Origin: Platanthera guangdongensis | Taxonomy: Eukaryota > Streptophyta > Magnoliopsida > Asparagales > Orchidaceae | Length of the DNA stretch: 64,000 bases | Assembly (NCBI GenBank): GCA_039583875.1 | Contig: CM077147.1 | Span: forward strand, 162,067,866 to 162,131,865 | Direction of reading: 5' to 3' | Shown here: piece after piece, positions 52,799-63,080 of the stretch | Numbering within the stretch: position 1 is the first letter of the stretch | Layout of the letters: each line of letters opens with the position of its first letter | Translations under genes and position numbers: made by a program | Notes under the pieces: generated by a model | Database searches by the model: none | Seen by the model: the letters and a program-made list of their open reading frames with translations, nothing else | What the model was told of the DNA's origin: nothing

Positions 52799-55323
52799 GC
52801 TTTGTGTTGATTTTCGATTGTCCGGCAAGAGCCCTATTTGATACGGGGGCTTCACATTCCTTCTTGTCCAAAAGATTCGTGTCGCGCATCGGGGTCCCTT
52901 CCTCGATGGCAAAAGACAAGTTGGATGTGTTGTTGCCCAATGGGTGCTCAATGCGCGCGGATAAGTTCTGTGTGGTAAAGATTCAGATTGGGGACCAGGA
53001 GTTTGATTTATGAGCGTCGGTTCTACTGTTAGTGGAGTTCGACGTAATCTTTGGTATGGACTGGCTCTCGGAGCAGCGAGCTTACATCGATTACAATCGA
53101 AAAGAGGTTATGTTGGGACTACATACTGAACGAGAGACTACATTTGCGGGCATGAAGGGGTCGGGTAAAGTTTTGATGTCGGCCCTTCAAGTGATGAAGT
53201 CGGTTCGGTCTGGAGCAGAGCTGTTTGTCACCTTAGTGCAGGCTTCAACACCTAGGCTAAGTCTGGACAGTAACCCAGTTGTGTCTGAGTATCCTGATGT
53301 GTTCCCAGATGATCTCCCAGGAGCCCCTCCTCAGCGGGATATTGATTTTACAATTGAGTTGGTACCGGGTGCCAAACCGGTGTCACGCTCTCCGTATCGG
53401 ATAGCACCGCGAGAGATGGCGGAGTTGAAGGTACAACTGCAGGAGTTGTTGGAGCAAGGGTATGTGCGTCCAAGTTCGTCGCCTTGGAGCGCACCGGTTC
53501 TTTTCGTTAAGAAGAAGGATGGGAGCTTGCGACTCTGTATTGACTATCGGGAGTTGAACAAGCTTACGAAGAAGAATAAGTATCTGATCCCAAGGATTGA
53601 CGATCTATTTGATCAGTTGGTTGGGTCAATAGTATATTCGAAGTTAGATCTGAAGTCCAGCTACTACCAAATGAGGATAAGGGAAAGCGACATCCCAAAG
53701 ACAGCGTTCAGCACGCGGTTTGGGCATTACGAGTTCACAGTTATGCCGTTTGGGCTGAGCAATGCGCCATCCGTGTTTATGGATTTGATGAACAAGACGT
53801 TCAGAGAATACCTGGATCGTTTCGTGATAGTATTTATCGATGATATCTTGGTATACTCGCAGAGTGAGGAGGACCATTACAAGCATCTACACATGGCGTT
53901 GGAGACGTTGAGGAGGAATCAGTTGTATGCTAAGTTCTCCAAGTGTCAGTTCTGGTTATCCTCAGTAGCGTTCTTTGGTCATGTTGTTAGTGGAGAAGGG
54001 ATAGCGGTGGATCCGGCAAAGATAGCAGCGATACGGGAGTGGCCTGTATTGACTACAGTGGCGGAAGTCCGGAGCTTTCTGGGGCTTGCCGGCTACTACA
54101 GACGCTTCGTAGAGAACTTCTCGCGGATAGTGTTACCACTCATGACGTTGACAAGGAAAGATCAAAAATTCATGTGGTCGCTGGAGTATGAGGAGGCTTT
54201 TGAAGAGTTGAAGAGGTGGTTGACCACGGACGCCTATTTTATGTTCGCTGAGTGGAACCAAAGGGTTTGAGATTAATAGTGACGCTTCGGGCAGTGGTTT
54301 GGGCTGTGTTCTGCTACAATATGGGTGTGTGATAGCCTATGGATCACGATAGTTGAAGGTTCACAAGAGGAATTATCCAGTCCATGACTTAGAGTTAGCG
54401 GCCGTGATATTTGCTCTAAAGCTGTGGAGGAACTATCTCTACGGGGTGAAGGTCGATATATACACCGACCATAAGAGCCTGAAGTACCTGCTAGATCAAA
54501 AGGATCTGAACATGAGACATCGGAGGTGGATGGAGTTCTTGGGGGACTACACCTTCGAGATACATTATGTACCTGGGAAAGGAAACACGGTGGTGGATGC
54601 GTTGAGCCGCAGGGCTCCTACGCAGGCCAGTTGGTTGTCGGTACATGATGAGAGCTTGGTCCATGATTTGGAGGCATTAGAGATTTCCTGCGTCGATAAG
54701 CAGTCTAGTGCCGGGGCAATATTGTGTTGGAAAGAGGTGCAGTATGACCTGGCTGATAGAGTTCGACGGGCTTTGGTTCATGATAGCAGCATGAAGCAGA
54801 TCTTAGATGAATCTTTGGATGGGTCAAATTCCCAGTTTGCGGATGAGGATGGACTGCTAAGGAAGGACGGTCGTCTATGTGTCCTTAGTGCGGATAATCT
54901 TCGGGAGGAGTTGATGTACGAGGCTCATCATACCAAGTACTCAATCCAGCCGGGAAGCACGAAGATGTATAGAGACATGAAGAAGTTATTCTGGTGGCCA
55001 GGGTTAAAGAAGGATGTAGCACTTTATGATGCCAAGTGCCAAACTTGTGTCTTGGTGAAGGCAGAGTGCTAGAAGCCCGGCGGTTTCCTAAAGTCCTTGT
55101 CTATCCCGGAATGGAAATTCGACAACATTTCTATGGATTTTGTGCATGGTTTGCCAAAGTTGCAGAGGGGAAACAACGTCATCTGGGTGTTCGTAGATAG
55201 GTTGACAAAAGTGTCGCACTTCATTCCAAATAGGAAGGAAGATCTGGTGGAAAAGTTAGCCGAACTCTATGTGGATAATATCGTACGATTGCATGGTGTG
55301 CCCCACAGTATTGTTAGTGACCG
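52799..55323 (+). pseudogene. Pol of the second Del/Tekay-like element, truncated in integrase
   Basis: Protease ALFDTGASHSF (52829); RT from [20 protein letters not shown] (53282) through [12 protein letters not shown] and FIDDILVYS (53833); RNase H near 54280 ([14 protein letters not shown]); integrase zinc-binding region (HHTKYSIQPGSTK, KCQTC) and core start ([38 protein letters not shown]). Damage: TGA 53011, a frameshift near 54228, TAG near 54350 and near 55070, both at expected Gln. RT is otherwise uninterrupted over 53032-54228. The coding ends at the first Asp-containing VSDR motif, where an inverted piece follows. Confidence 0.93.
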
Positions 55324-55423
55324 TCCGTCTGTGGATGGAAGGTCGTGCTGAAACTCAGCTTAGTTCCCAACAAACTATGCACCAGCCTCCAGTCCTTTGA
55401 CGTGAAGCGTCCATCTCGGTCCG
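55324..55423 (-). pseudogene. Inverted 100-bp piece of the same integrase
   Basis: The reverse complement of this stretch reads as the next part of the integrase (matching 2098-2200 of the first element): GACCGAGATGG, GGAGGCTGGTGCA and TTGGGAAC, ending FHPQTDGR. It abuts the plus-strand integrase at VSDR, so the reading folds back on itself. Confidence 0.88.
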
Positions 55424-56449
55424 CAAGCTTCACTGCTTCCTGATCATGATCAGAACCAGACACCTAGCTTCACAGTGCTAGCCGCACAACCTATAAACAA
55501 TAACAAGTTAATACTTCTCAAACCGCGCGACCTGAAAAACCGAGTCCACAACAATTGATCTTCGCTCAATTTACTGTTCACTCTGTTACTGTAGAAGTGT
55601 CGGGAGGTCTATTTATAGGCGGGGTGAGGAGTGTGATCACCGCCCTAGTGAATAGAGTCACCACCCCATCTCGCAGCTAGCACAAACCCAGTCTGCCGAG
55701 TCCGCAAGGACTAAGCCGGACCAGCCAACATGCCAGGCACCAAGTCAAGAAGTCAGTCTGCCACCAGCCAGACACTACACCAGTCCGCACACATCGCAGC
55801 ACGTAGACACAACAACATCCCACACACAGCGACAGTCCGCATGCTACAAGCGGACATGGCACCAGCCCGCACAGCTCGCAAACACTGCGCCGGCCTGCCA
55901 CAGGAGTCCACGACCAACAGGCAGATCTCCCGGTCAACAGCGGACTCGGCGGACACTGCGAACACCCTGGACTTGTCACAAAGTGTGACCAAGTCCAGCA
56001 TCACCAAACAACAGGTGCGAGCTCGGCGGACACGAAGCCAGGCCGCTAGCTCCAAGAACAGTCTGCCACATGAATGCGACTATCACCCGCCGCATCACAG
56101 GAGATCAAGACAAGGACTAATGTCGATCTCACGACCTCCACACAATCCGCCACAGTGGACACCGCAGACTTCAACTGAGTCTGCCACATACCCGCGGACT
56201 CACTGCCAATCCGCCCGGTTACATCAAGAACATGCTATCTGCAGAACTGCAGGCCAAGCTATCTGAACACGCCACCAGACCGCCATAGACAGGCCGCTCA
56301 GGCTGCTCCAATAGTCCACCAAAGCCACCAAGTCCACCCTGGCCACTGTCCACCCAGGACACAACATCAGTCTGCCCAGGCCGCGAACTCAGACCGCCCA
56401 GTCCGCGTGGTCTTCTTAATCAACCACTTTCACTTCATAATTTTCAACA
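55424..56449 (-). repeat. LTR-like sequence with a GTCCGC/GCGGAC array, probably minus strand
   Basis: On the minus strand a TATA box (CTATAAATAG, 55618-55609) lies downstream of an array at 55686-56402. About 30 GTCCGC, GCGGAC, TCCGCC or AGTCTGCC sites occur there at 10-40-bp spacing. The layout (array, TATA, leader) equals that of the copia LTRs. The end at 56449 (TTTTCAACA on plus, so TGTTGAAAA on minus) is a plausible LTR start; the other end is undefined. The 178-codon plus-strand frame at 55730-56266 is explained by the array. Confidence 0.55.
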
Positions 56450-56795
56450 ATATGGCGTTGAGTGAATTGCATTCACTCAACGCCTGTGGACTTAGCTGCA
56501 TATCTGCTTTGAAAACTGTTGGTCTTTGACTGTCCATGCTTTACTCAGCGTTTTTTTGATATCTGGCGTTGAGTGAACTGGCTTCACTCAACGCCTGTGG
56601 ACTTAGACAAATTTCTGTCTCTCTAACATTCTTCACTTATGACCACTTGTCACTACTACTTAGACAGCTTGTATAAACTTATTCTAAGGAACATCCTACA
56701 CATATTAAACTTGAACATACATCAAATATAATTATGCTCTTAGTATTAATGGTGATGCCTCTTCAAATCCAGAGAACATTGAGGGCAATATTCCA
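56450..56795 (-). repeat. Copia-type LTR fragment with GGCGTTGAGTGA palindromes
   Basis: The minus strand begins TGTTTGGAATATTGCCC at 56795. Its first 200 bp follow the copia-2 LTR start in order (CTTCAAAT near 56760, AACATACATCAAATA near 56711, then ACTTAG near 56660 and 56605). Where copia-2 has TGTCGACAC, this LTR has two long inverted repeats, GGCGTTGAGTGA with TCACTCAACGCC, at about 56453-56485 and 56571-56602. It was inserted in the Tat copy C LTR at 56795/56796. Confidence 0.65.
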
Positions 56796-57378
56796 AACAA
56801 GACCAGAGAATGAGAAAGCTTGAAAGCATGTCATCTGAGGTACCCTCTTGGTTCTATTTATAGATTTCAAAATATGGCTTGCAAATAGCATGGCTTCGCT
56901 ATTCTAAACGGCTATATGCAGCCCGTAGTGGTCTGCCAACAACCAAACTCCGATGTTCTGAGGAGCTAAACGCAGACCTTTGAGGGCATCTAGGTAATTC
57001 TATCTCTAGGTCCCACTGGGCGAGTGGTCCATGAAGGCAGCACTTGCCTAAAGGAGCGAGTACTCGGAGAGTCGTGCACTCGCCTCCTAGGCTCCCTCTG
57101 AAGGGCGAGTGCCAGCTTGGGCAACCATTCGCCTGGCTCAGCGAGATATCCTCCTGCATGCACGCAAAGGCGCGAGTATGGGGCGAGTGCGCGATGAAGC
57201 TCGCATTCGCCTAAGGGCCTGATTGCTTTCCCACAAGGTTGGGCGAGTGCTCCTTTGGGCACTAGGAGAGTGCAGGTCAGCCTATCTCACTCGCCAATTT
57301 GGTATTCTTTGGCCAGAATATACTACAATGGCCTGAACCTGCCAGAGGGGGCCCACTCGGCGAATACGGGATTGTACA
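56796..57378 (-). repeat. Tat copy C LTR, minus strand, 3' end cut
   Basis: Minus-strand start TGTACAATCCCGTATTCG at 57378 matches the copy B and D starts. It passes through a U3 array of GGGCGAGTG/CACTCGCC sites (57040-57295) and 56-bp repeats to a TATA box (56863-56854), then ends at 56796. It matches 22110-22440 of copy B in reverse complement. Its array differs from the 41-42-bp array of copies B and D. Confidence 0.8.
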
Positions 57379-58560
57379 ATGTCCTTTTAAGGTGTCAACG
57401 GACAAAGGTCCTTCACAGCCACTAGTAGAAGAGACTGTGTGTCCTTCTGAGGCATGAATGGAGAAAATGCTTCGCTCCTTCCAATAGATTAGACACTAAT
57501 ACCTTCTAATCCCTAACAAACAACAAAGCCATGAATCCTCCTAAGGATTCTGTTCAGGACAGACCACATGTCCTCCTATATCACCAAGCCAAAAGGGAAC
57601 TCTGAGTCTAATGGCGCCATCCAGCTAAAGGCGGACAAATGACCCTATGCATTATGTTCAAACATTAGCCTCACTAATTCCAAGTAGAGGTCACAACCTC
57701 AACATGATGCACAAAACTCACACATTCAATTCAAGGGGCATAAGGTCAAAATGCTTCTGGCTCGATCAGTGAGATGCACAAGGCTCAAATAGGAGAATAA
57801 CTCTATAACGTTCTAAGGCCTACATACCTTGCAAAGTCGTGCTATGAGACTAAATCACATGCACGACAACAAAAGCAGAATGAAAAAAAAAGTGTGACAC
57901 GCATGAACTACGTGGATACAATCAAATAACCCCTCAACATCAAAGTCAACACCGTCATCTGAGGCATCACCAATTCTAAGGTTAGAGCGCCCTAGCATCC
58001 TTTGCGCCACACAGAGTCCCTCAACAAAGGCAAGACTGGGGGAAGGGACACACACATCCTCCTGTAGTTGCTCTACCCTCACGGCCATCATCTTCGGGCC
58101 TCATTAGATGTACGGGATCACACCATCCTAAATCCTCATGACTTCTTAAATTTAGCAATCATAGGATACTGCGCCATCCTTAAGTCCTTAATTGTAGCCA
58201 CCATAAGAGCTTACCCTCCTCCAGCAGCAGTAACTTGAGCCCCACCTTGAACAACTCTGCCTCAACTGTCAATAAGAAGGGACACTGAGTCCTTCTATAA
58301 TCCTACAAAGGAACAAACACTGAGTCATTCTACGTCTCCTCATAAGAATGGAACATGGGACCTTCAATTCCTTCCAAATAAATGGATGCCTCGTCCTTTT
58401 ATCCTGTGATAAGAACATACACAGAGTCCAACTCCTCAAGATAATGATCAAGACATAAATCCTCCTTCAAATTCCAACCCAAGACGGGCCCCACATCCTC
58501 CAACATCATTGGTAAAAACCAACTCAAAGTACATTGACACCTCCAAGGCAAGGAGGGCCG
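57379..58560. other. Degraded repeat-bearing region, perhaps the Tat copy C 3' untranslated region
   Basis: No gene is recognised. Phrases like GAGTCCTTCT, AAGAATGGAACATGG and CACATCCTCC recur at roughly 55-65 bp in weak form (58270-58520), as expected of an old tandem array. The position, upstream of the minus-strand LTR start, fits a 3' untranslated region. Confidence 0.4.
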
Positions 58561-59500
58561 ATGTCACCCAAGACGAGCATTGCTCTCGCAGGGCCTCCAG
58601 GCCACAACTGCCTCGTGCGTGCAACTAGCCAACGCACGCGAGAAGCCATGCGTGTGCGGCCAGCCCCCCACACCCACCCTACACACGCATGTGGCCAGCC
58701 CATGCTCGCGGCCTACTCTCGGGCACAGCCAGCCTGCACGCACACGGCTAGAGCCAGCACTCATGGACAGCGAGCACTTGCTCGCCGCACCGGCCTCCAG
58801 CACTCTGCCTCCACTTCAGCTGCCTCTGAATGCCCTCGCCTCCTCTGATCGCCTTTGCCGCCTATGTGCGCCACCGTCACCGAGCAACATATCTGGGCTT
58901 CCCAAACTTCTCGAGGGGTTGGGGGGGGAGCAACTTGGTAATTTTGGGAAAATTTGTGATCTAGGTGATCAGAATAGAACAATGTCATTCGTTAACTCAG
59001 GATTCATTCAGACACAATTACCAATGCGTCACTTCAAGAAAGCTATAAAAAGGCCCTCAGACATTCATTTGAGGACAAAAAACTAGAGAGACTAGAGAGC
59101 TTTGAGGTTTTTCGGTGAAGACGTGCGACTTAGATCATTCCTTCGCTCTGTATTCCCCCTGCTCGCTCTCAAGTCTGCATGCTCTCAACGCTCGCAGAAA
59201 CACTTCTACAAGCGCATGAGAAATCTTTGGAGCACGCCCTCATGAATGTTCTCGCGGAAGCTTGTAACTACAAATAAACTAGTGGATTTCGGCCTGACAC
59301 AGATCCGATCATGTGGTTTTTAACCCTGTCTGGGGTTTCCACGCTAAACTGTCTCGTTTGTTATTGTTGTTGGATCTTTCTTGACTGTTTGCATGCTCGG
59401 CTCATTCTCGAGTTAAGACGGTCCGATTCTCTAGACCAGGAAAAAACTGAGCGTCTCACAAAAATATTTATTTTTAACTTGCCATCAAAAAGTTAGTTTA
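58561..59500 (+). repeat. LTR-like fragment of an unknown element
   Basis: A G/C-rich stretch with CGCATG/CATGCG and GCTCGC half-sites (58590-58780) precedes a TATA box TATAAAAAGG (59044-59053). A transcribed-leader-like region and GGGGTTTCCACGCTAAA (59330-59346), a phrase typical of plant LTR U5 ends, follow. The order resembles the other LTRs here. No boundaries or coding sequence are seen. Confidence 0.4.
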
Positions 59501-59554
59501 ATATTGTATGAGTAGAATTAATTTAGGAGAAACATTATAAGTTTTTAATATAAC

Positions 59555-59698
59555 CTGTATATGTGAAGGATGGTCCATGTGAGTGAATTTCTTCCAGTTC
59601 AAGAAGGTTTTCTCTTCTGAGGAATCAACTAAGTTGAGATCTACATAACCTCTTTTCACAGCTACCTTCACTCTTTCTCTTAGGCCTTCAAAGAGTAC
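59555..59698 (-). pseudogene. Exon-like island of 48 codons, unidentified
   Basis: The minus strand has ...TTTATCTCAG, then 144 bp open in frame, then GTTATATT. The peptide is VLFEGLRERVKVAVKRGYVD, then LNLVDSSEEKTFLNWKKFTH, then MDHPSHIQ. Splice-site consensus on both sides, exact phase-0 length and balanced amino-acid use suggest a genuine exon of a host gene, now isolated in A/T-rich DNA with no partner exon found nearby. I do not recognise the protein. Confidence 0.5.
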
Positions 59699-60949
59699 CT
59701 GAGATAAACAAATACAGGCTTGAGTTTTGGCAAATACCATTTTTAATATGTAAACTTTTATTGCCATGTAAATTGAATATACCATCAGCATTCCATCTGT
59801 TATAAGATTAATTGTCACTGAACTAGCAGGTTATAGTTGAGAGAACAACGTGAGATTTTCTGCAAAAAAATGGCTAATTATACCTCGCTTGAGGTGGGTT
59901 CTACCTTACAAAGGTATTTTATGGGTTCGTTGCCTGGATCATTGCAGCTATACATGGTTTGTCGGTACATATAAAAGGTCCGCTACGAATATGTTTTTTT
60001 TTAGTTATGCATATTTTTGTATTGTAATCGAGTACATATAAATACATAATTGTTCCTCCAAACAAGTGAGAATTTTAACTGTATGTTAATTTTCTCAAGT
60101 ATAATCTTAATATCTGAAGTTATAAGAAGAAATAGTGTTATTTTCACAACCTTGTCGTATATATCTTCTGTTCTTTCTTTTGCACACATGTTGTCACTCT
60201 CATCACAATTTAAGTTTCCTTAGAAATCTCTTCAATTAAAATATCAGGAAACACTAGAATTTTCACATATTTTGTTCTTTCTTTTCCTCGGGTTTTCCTC
60301 ACCGCGTACGCGTCACTGTTTTTAAAAAATAAAAACTATAGCCCTATTTAATTAAATTCAAATCAATACCATAACTTTCAATCTGATTGTTGGATCGTAG
60401 CGTTCTTGTTATGGATATTGATCGTCTCGATGAGATCTACCTCATGACATATTGATCTCTAACATCAAAGCTGAATAAATTCTATATAAAGAAATCTATT
60501 ATATTAATTTATCTTTAAAAAAAACACAATATATACTAGTGACAATGCCCCCCACACCCCAACTTGAGCGTTACGCTCCATGTGTTACTCGATTTTATCA
60601 TGCGCATGGAGGTTTGCGAGCGGCATGAGCGCCGTCACACCGGCAATATCGTGGCCGAGTTGCTGTCGTGCGGGTCATGGGAGCCTCGTGCACTATCACT
60701 CATAGTTTATAAAAAAGATCAAACAAGGACATCATTCAGCCATTATTCCATTATAGTGGGGTTGTCTATATGGATCCTTTGTCTTCATTGTTCCCTATCT
60801 TTATTTATAATCTCACTAATGCGTAAGTATATCATGTATTCTTTATAGTTTCATTCCAAATCTTTATTGACCTACCCTCCCCCATTTAACATGTGTAGTG
60901 ACTAAACCCTTGCAATGCCCAACATGTGCCTGTAATGATTTTCTTTATA
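59699..60949. other. A/T-rich intergenic DNA
   Basis: No gene is recognised. A G/C-richer patch at 60545-60720 has short open frames but no family signature. Confidence 0.5.
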
Positions 60950-61192
60950 CGTGTCCAAACCATCTTAGTCGAGCTTCTTGCATCTTCTCTACAATTGGTG
61001 TCACTCCTATGTCATCTCTGATACAATCATTCCTAATTTTATCCAGTCACGTGTGTCTACATATTCACCTAAGAATTCTCATCTCCGCAAATCCCATTTT
61101 TTTGCACATGTACACAATGCACTACCCAACATTCAAAATCATAGGGCATCGCTGGTCTAATTGCAGTACGATAAAACTTTTCTTTAAGTTTT
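60950..61192 (-). pseudogene. LINE (L1-type) reverse transcriptase 3' fragment
   Basis: The minus strand reads, across frameshifts, KLKEKFYRTAIRPAM, ECW, HVQKMGFAEMRILR, LDKIRNDCIRD, then IGVTPIVEKMQEARLRWFGHV. This is the conserved segment downstream of the RT domain in plant L1-type non-LTR retrotransposons. The 5' end and the tail with its poly(A) are missing; stops and frameshifts are present. Confidence 0.88.
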
Positions 61193-62429
61193 AATGATAA
61201 TTTAAGACCATATAAGACTCCTGACACATATCTAATTCAACCAACCTACTTGGATTCTATGTATCATATCTATATCATAGAGCATTTAATAAATGTTGGC
61301 TACCAGCATTTAGCCAGCATTTATAATAAATGTCAGTTCTGGCGTCAATTGATGCTGGCGGCTTGCATTAAATTGATAGCCTCCTTGCGGGCTTTAAGGC
61401 CTAGGTGGGCCTGGGTTCAGCCCGGGCCAGGTACCAGGTCGGGCCCTAATCATATATGATGGTCCTGTGTGCCCTCTTGGGTCTGGCCTAGGCCTAATCA
61501 GGCCCGAACCTAAACAGGCTTAGACCCATGCAGAGCTGGGCCGGGCAATCAGACCCGGGCCAAATTAGCACCTCAAAATTTTCATATACATTCAAAAAAT
61601 TATTTTTATTAGTCCCTGTAGTATTTTAAATAATTATTGTTTCACTTTATATTATTATTCAATTTTCTATATTTATATTAATTAACAAAAAATAATAAGC
61701 TTTTAAGACATATAATTGGGCATTAATTAAAATAATGAAATTTTATAATATTTATTTAATCACCATAATACTTAAAATTTTTTTTTTTAGCAATAATTAA
61801 TTATTTTTTAATTTATTTTTTTGTTGCTTTATTGATTTATTTATGTGTTTGAGCTAGCACGATAAGTATATCTATCGACAAAAATCAGAAGAACAATAAA
61901 ATCATGCTGAGTAGGGTAGTTTCACAAAGCTAATCGAGAGTGGCAAAAGTGAAAGCATAATAGATACCACCAGTAGTATCACTATGGTGAGAGAGTTCAC
62001 CATAAATATCATAGTGTTCCACCTGCCTTAGTAAAACATTAATAAAACAAAGTACTGCTAAGCACAAAAATACTGAGTGACAAATCCTACATGCTACTCT
62101 TCTGAAGAAGTCAGTGAAATATTGAACATACTCATCAACTTCGTCAGCATACTCTTCACACCTTTCAACACCTTAGCAGTCTACATGATCTCCCATCATT
62201 GCTCCTCCACCATCCCATAGATATCCCGACTAGTCTCCCAAAGGGATCATCCACGGCGTAGAGGAGGCTGTGAAGCTGGGGGGCGTGCTCGTGGCGAAGT
62301 CGGGATCTCCCTTACCTTATAGATCTAAGGGAAGCTATCTATTGAATATTGTGACCAATCAATGGACGGATACTTCCCCATCAAGATACTCTGAATCACT
62401 CTGCCTAATGGCAGGTGTTCAGTCACTGG
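61193..62429. other. Intergenic DNA with a GGCCCGGGCC-rich patch
   Basis: At 61395-61560 short complementary phrases (GGGCCTGGG, CAGCCCGGGCC, GGGCCGGGC) are packed together, as in some plant hAT-related non-autonomous elements; no terminal repeats were found. 61570-61860 is very A/T-rich. 61860-62429 may be the degraded continuation of the minus-strand ORF remnant that follows. Confidence 0.4.
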
Positions 62430-63080
62430 CGCTCGAGAGACTTTAGCCGAAACGTATAACGCATCATCAAAAGAAGTAAATCAGATACGTTAAATGACTT
62501 ATCTACTAGGATGTAGTATGTTACCATAGAGACCTGGGTCGTTGTCTTCTTTGTGTCCCCGGACTTGAACATCAGCAAGTGACCCATAATGTCTTGGATA
62601 ATGCATGCATACAGAGTGAGAGTATCGACGAATGTGATGAGATCTCGACATCCCTCTACATCATGGAGAACTTCATTCATTTATCTCTAGTCCCTTATAG
62701 ATCTGAAGGACTCGACGATATCGTGTCTCTCCCCACCAAGGAACCAGACGTACTTCCTCTCCTGATCTTCATGTAGTATCGTCACGATTTAGGAACCTAT
62801 GCACGACTGCATCCCTCCGTCCAGCTGTGTGAGAGCTGGATCCCAGAGATTGTTATAGAATTCCCTGACGAGAATCGAGGAAAATTGGTCACCAGCTGAA
62901 ATCACAGAAAGTACTCTCGTGTGATCCAAATAGCTATAGATGTGTGTGTATCGGTCATCGATGTCGACGACCATCGACACAGGTACAGAAGCCTCGTCCA
63001 CCGCAGGGAATGTCGATGTGGGTACTCTGGATCATTTGGAGAAGCTTCTTCTACGTGGCTGGAACAAGTCATTTCCTGAA
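62430..63080 (-). pseudogene. Remnant of a plant transposon accessory ORF, minus strand
   Basis: Minus strand: SILVREFYNNLWDPAL near 62850, then after stops LTLYACIIQDIMGHLLMFKS and YYILVDKSFNVSDLLLLMMR (62600-62440). The order (VREFY...N, then a MxxYxILxxKxFNxxxLLLxHM-like phrase) is that of the plant transposon-protein domain found in retroelement accessory ORFs, the class suspected for the extra ORFs of copia-1 and copia-2. Several stops break it. Confidence 0.5.

Noticed and set aside
55730..56266. A 178-codon plus-strand frame
   Set aside because: Composition is dictated by the GTCCGC/GCGGAC array; Ser/His/Thr-rich, no domain, inside an LTR-like region.
58534..59086. Overlapping frames of 100-168 codons
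   Set aside because: G/C-rich repetitive sequence upstream of a TATA box in an LTR-like piece; no recognisable domain.
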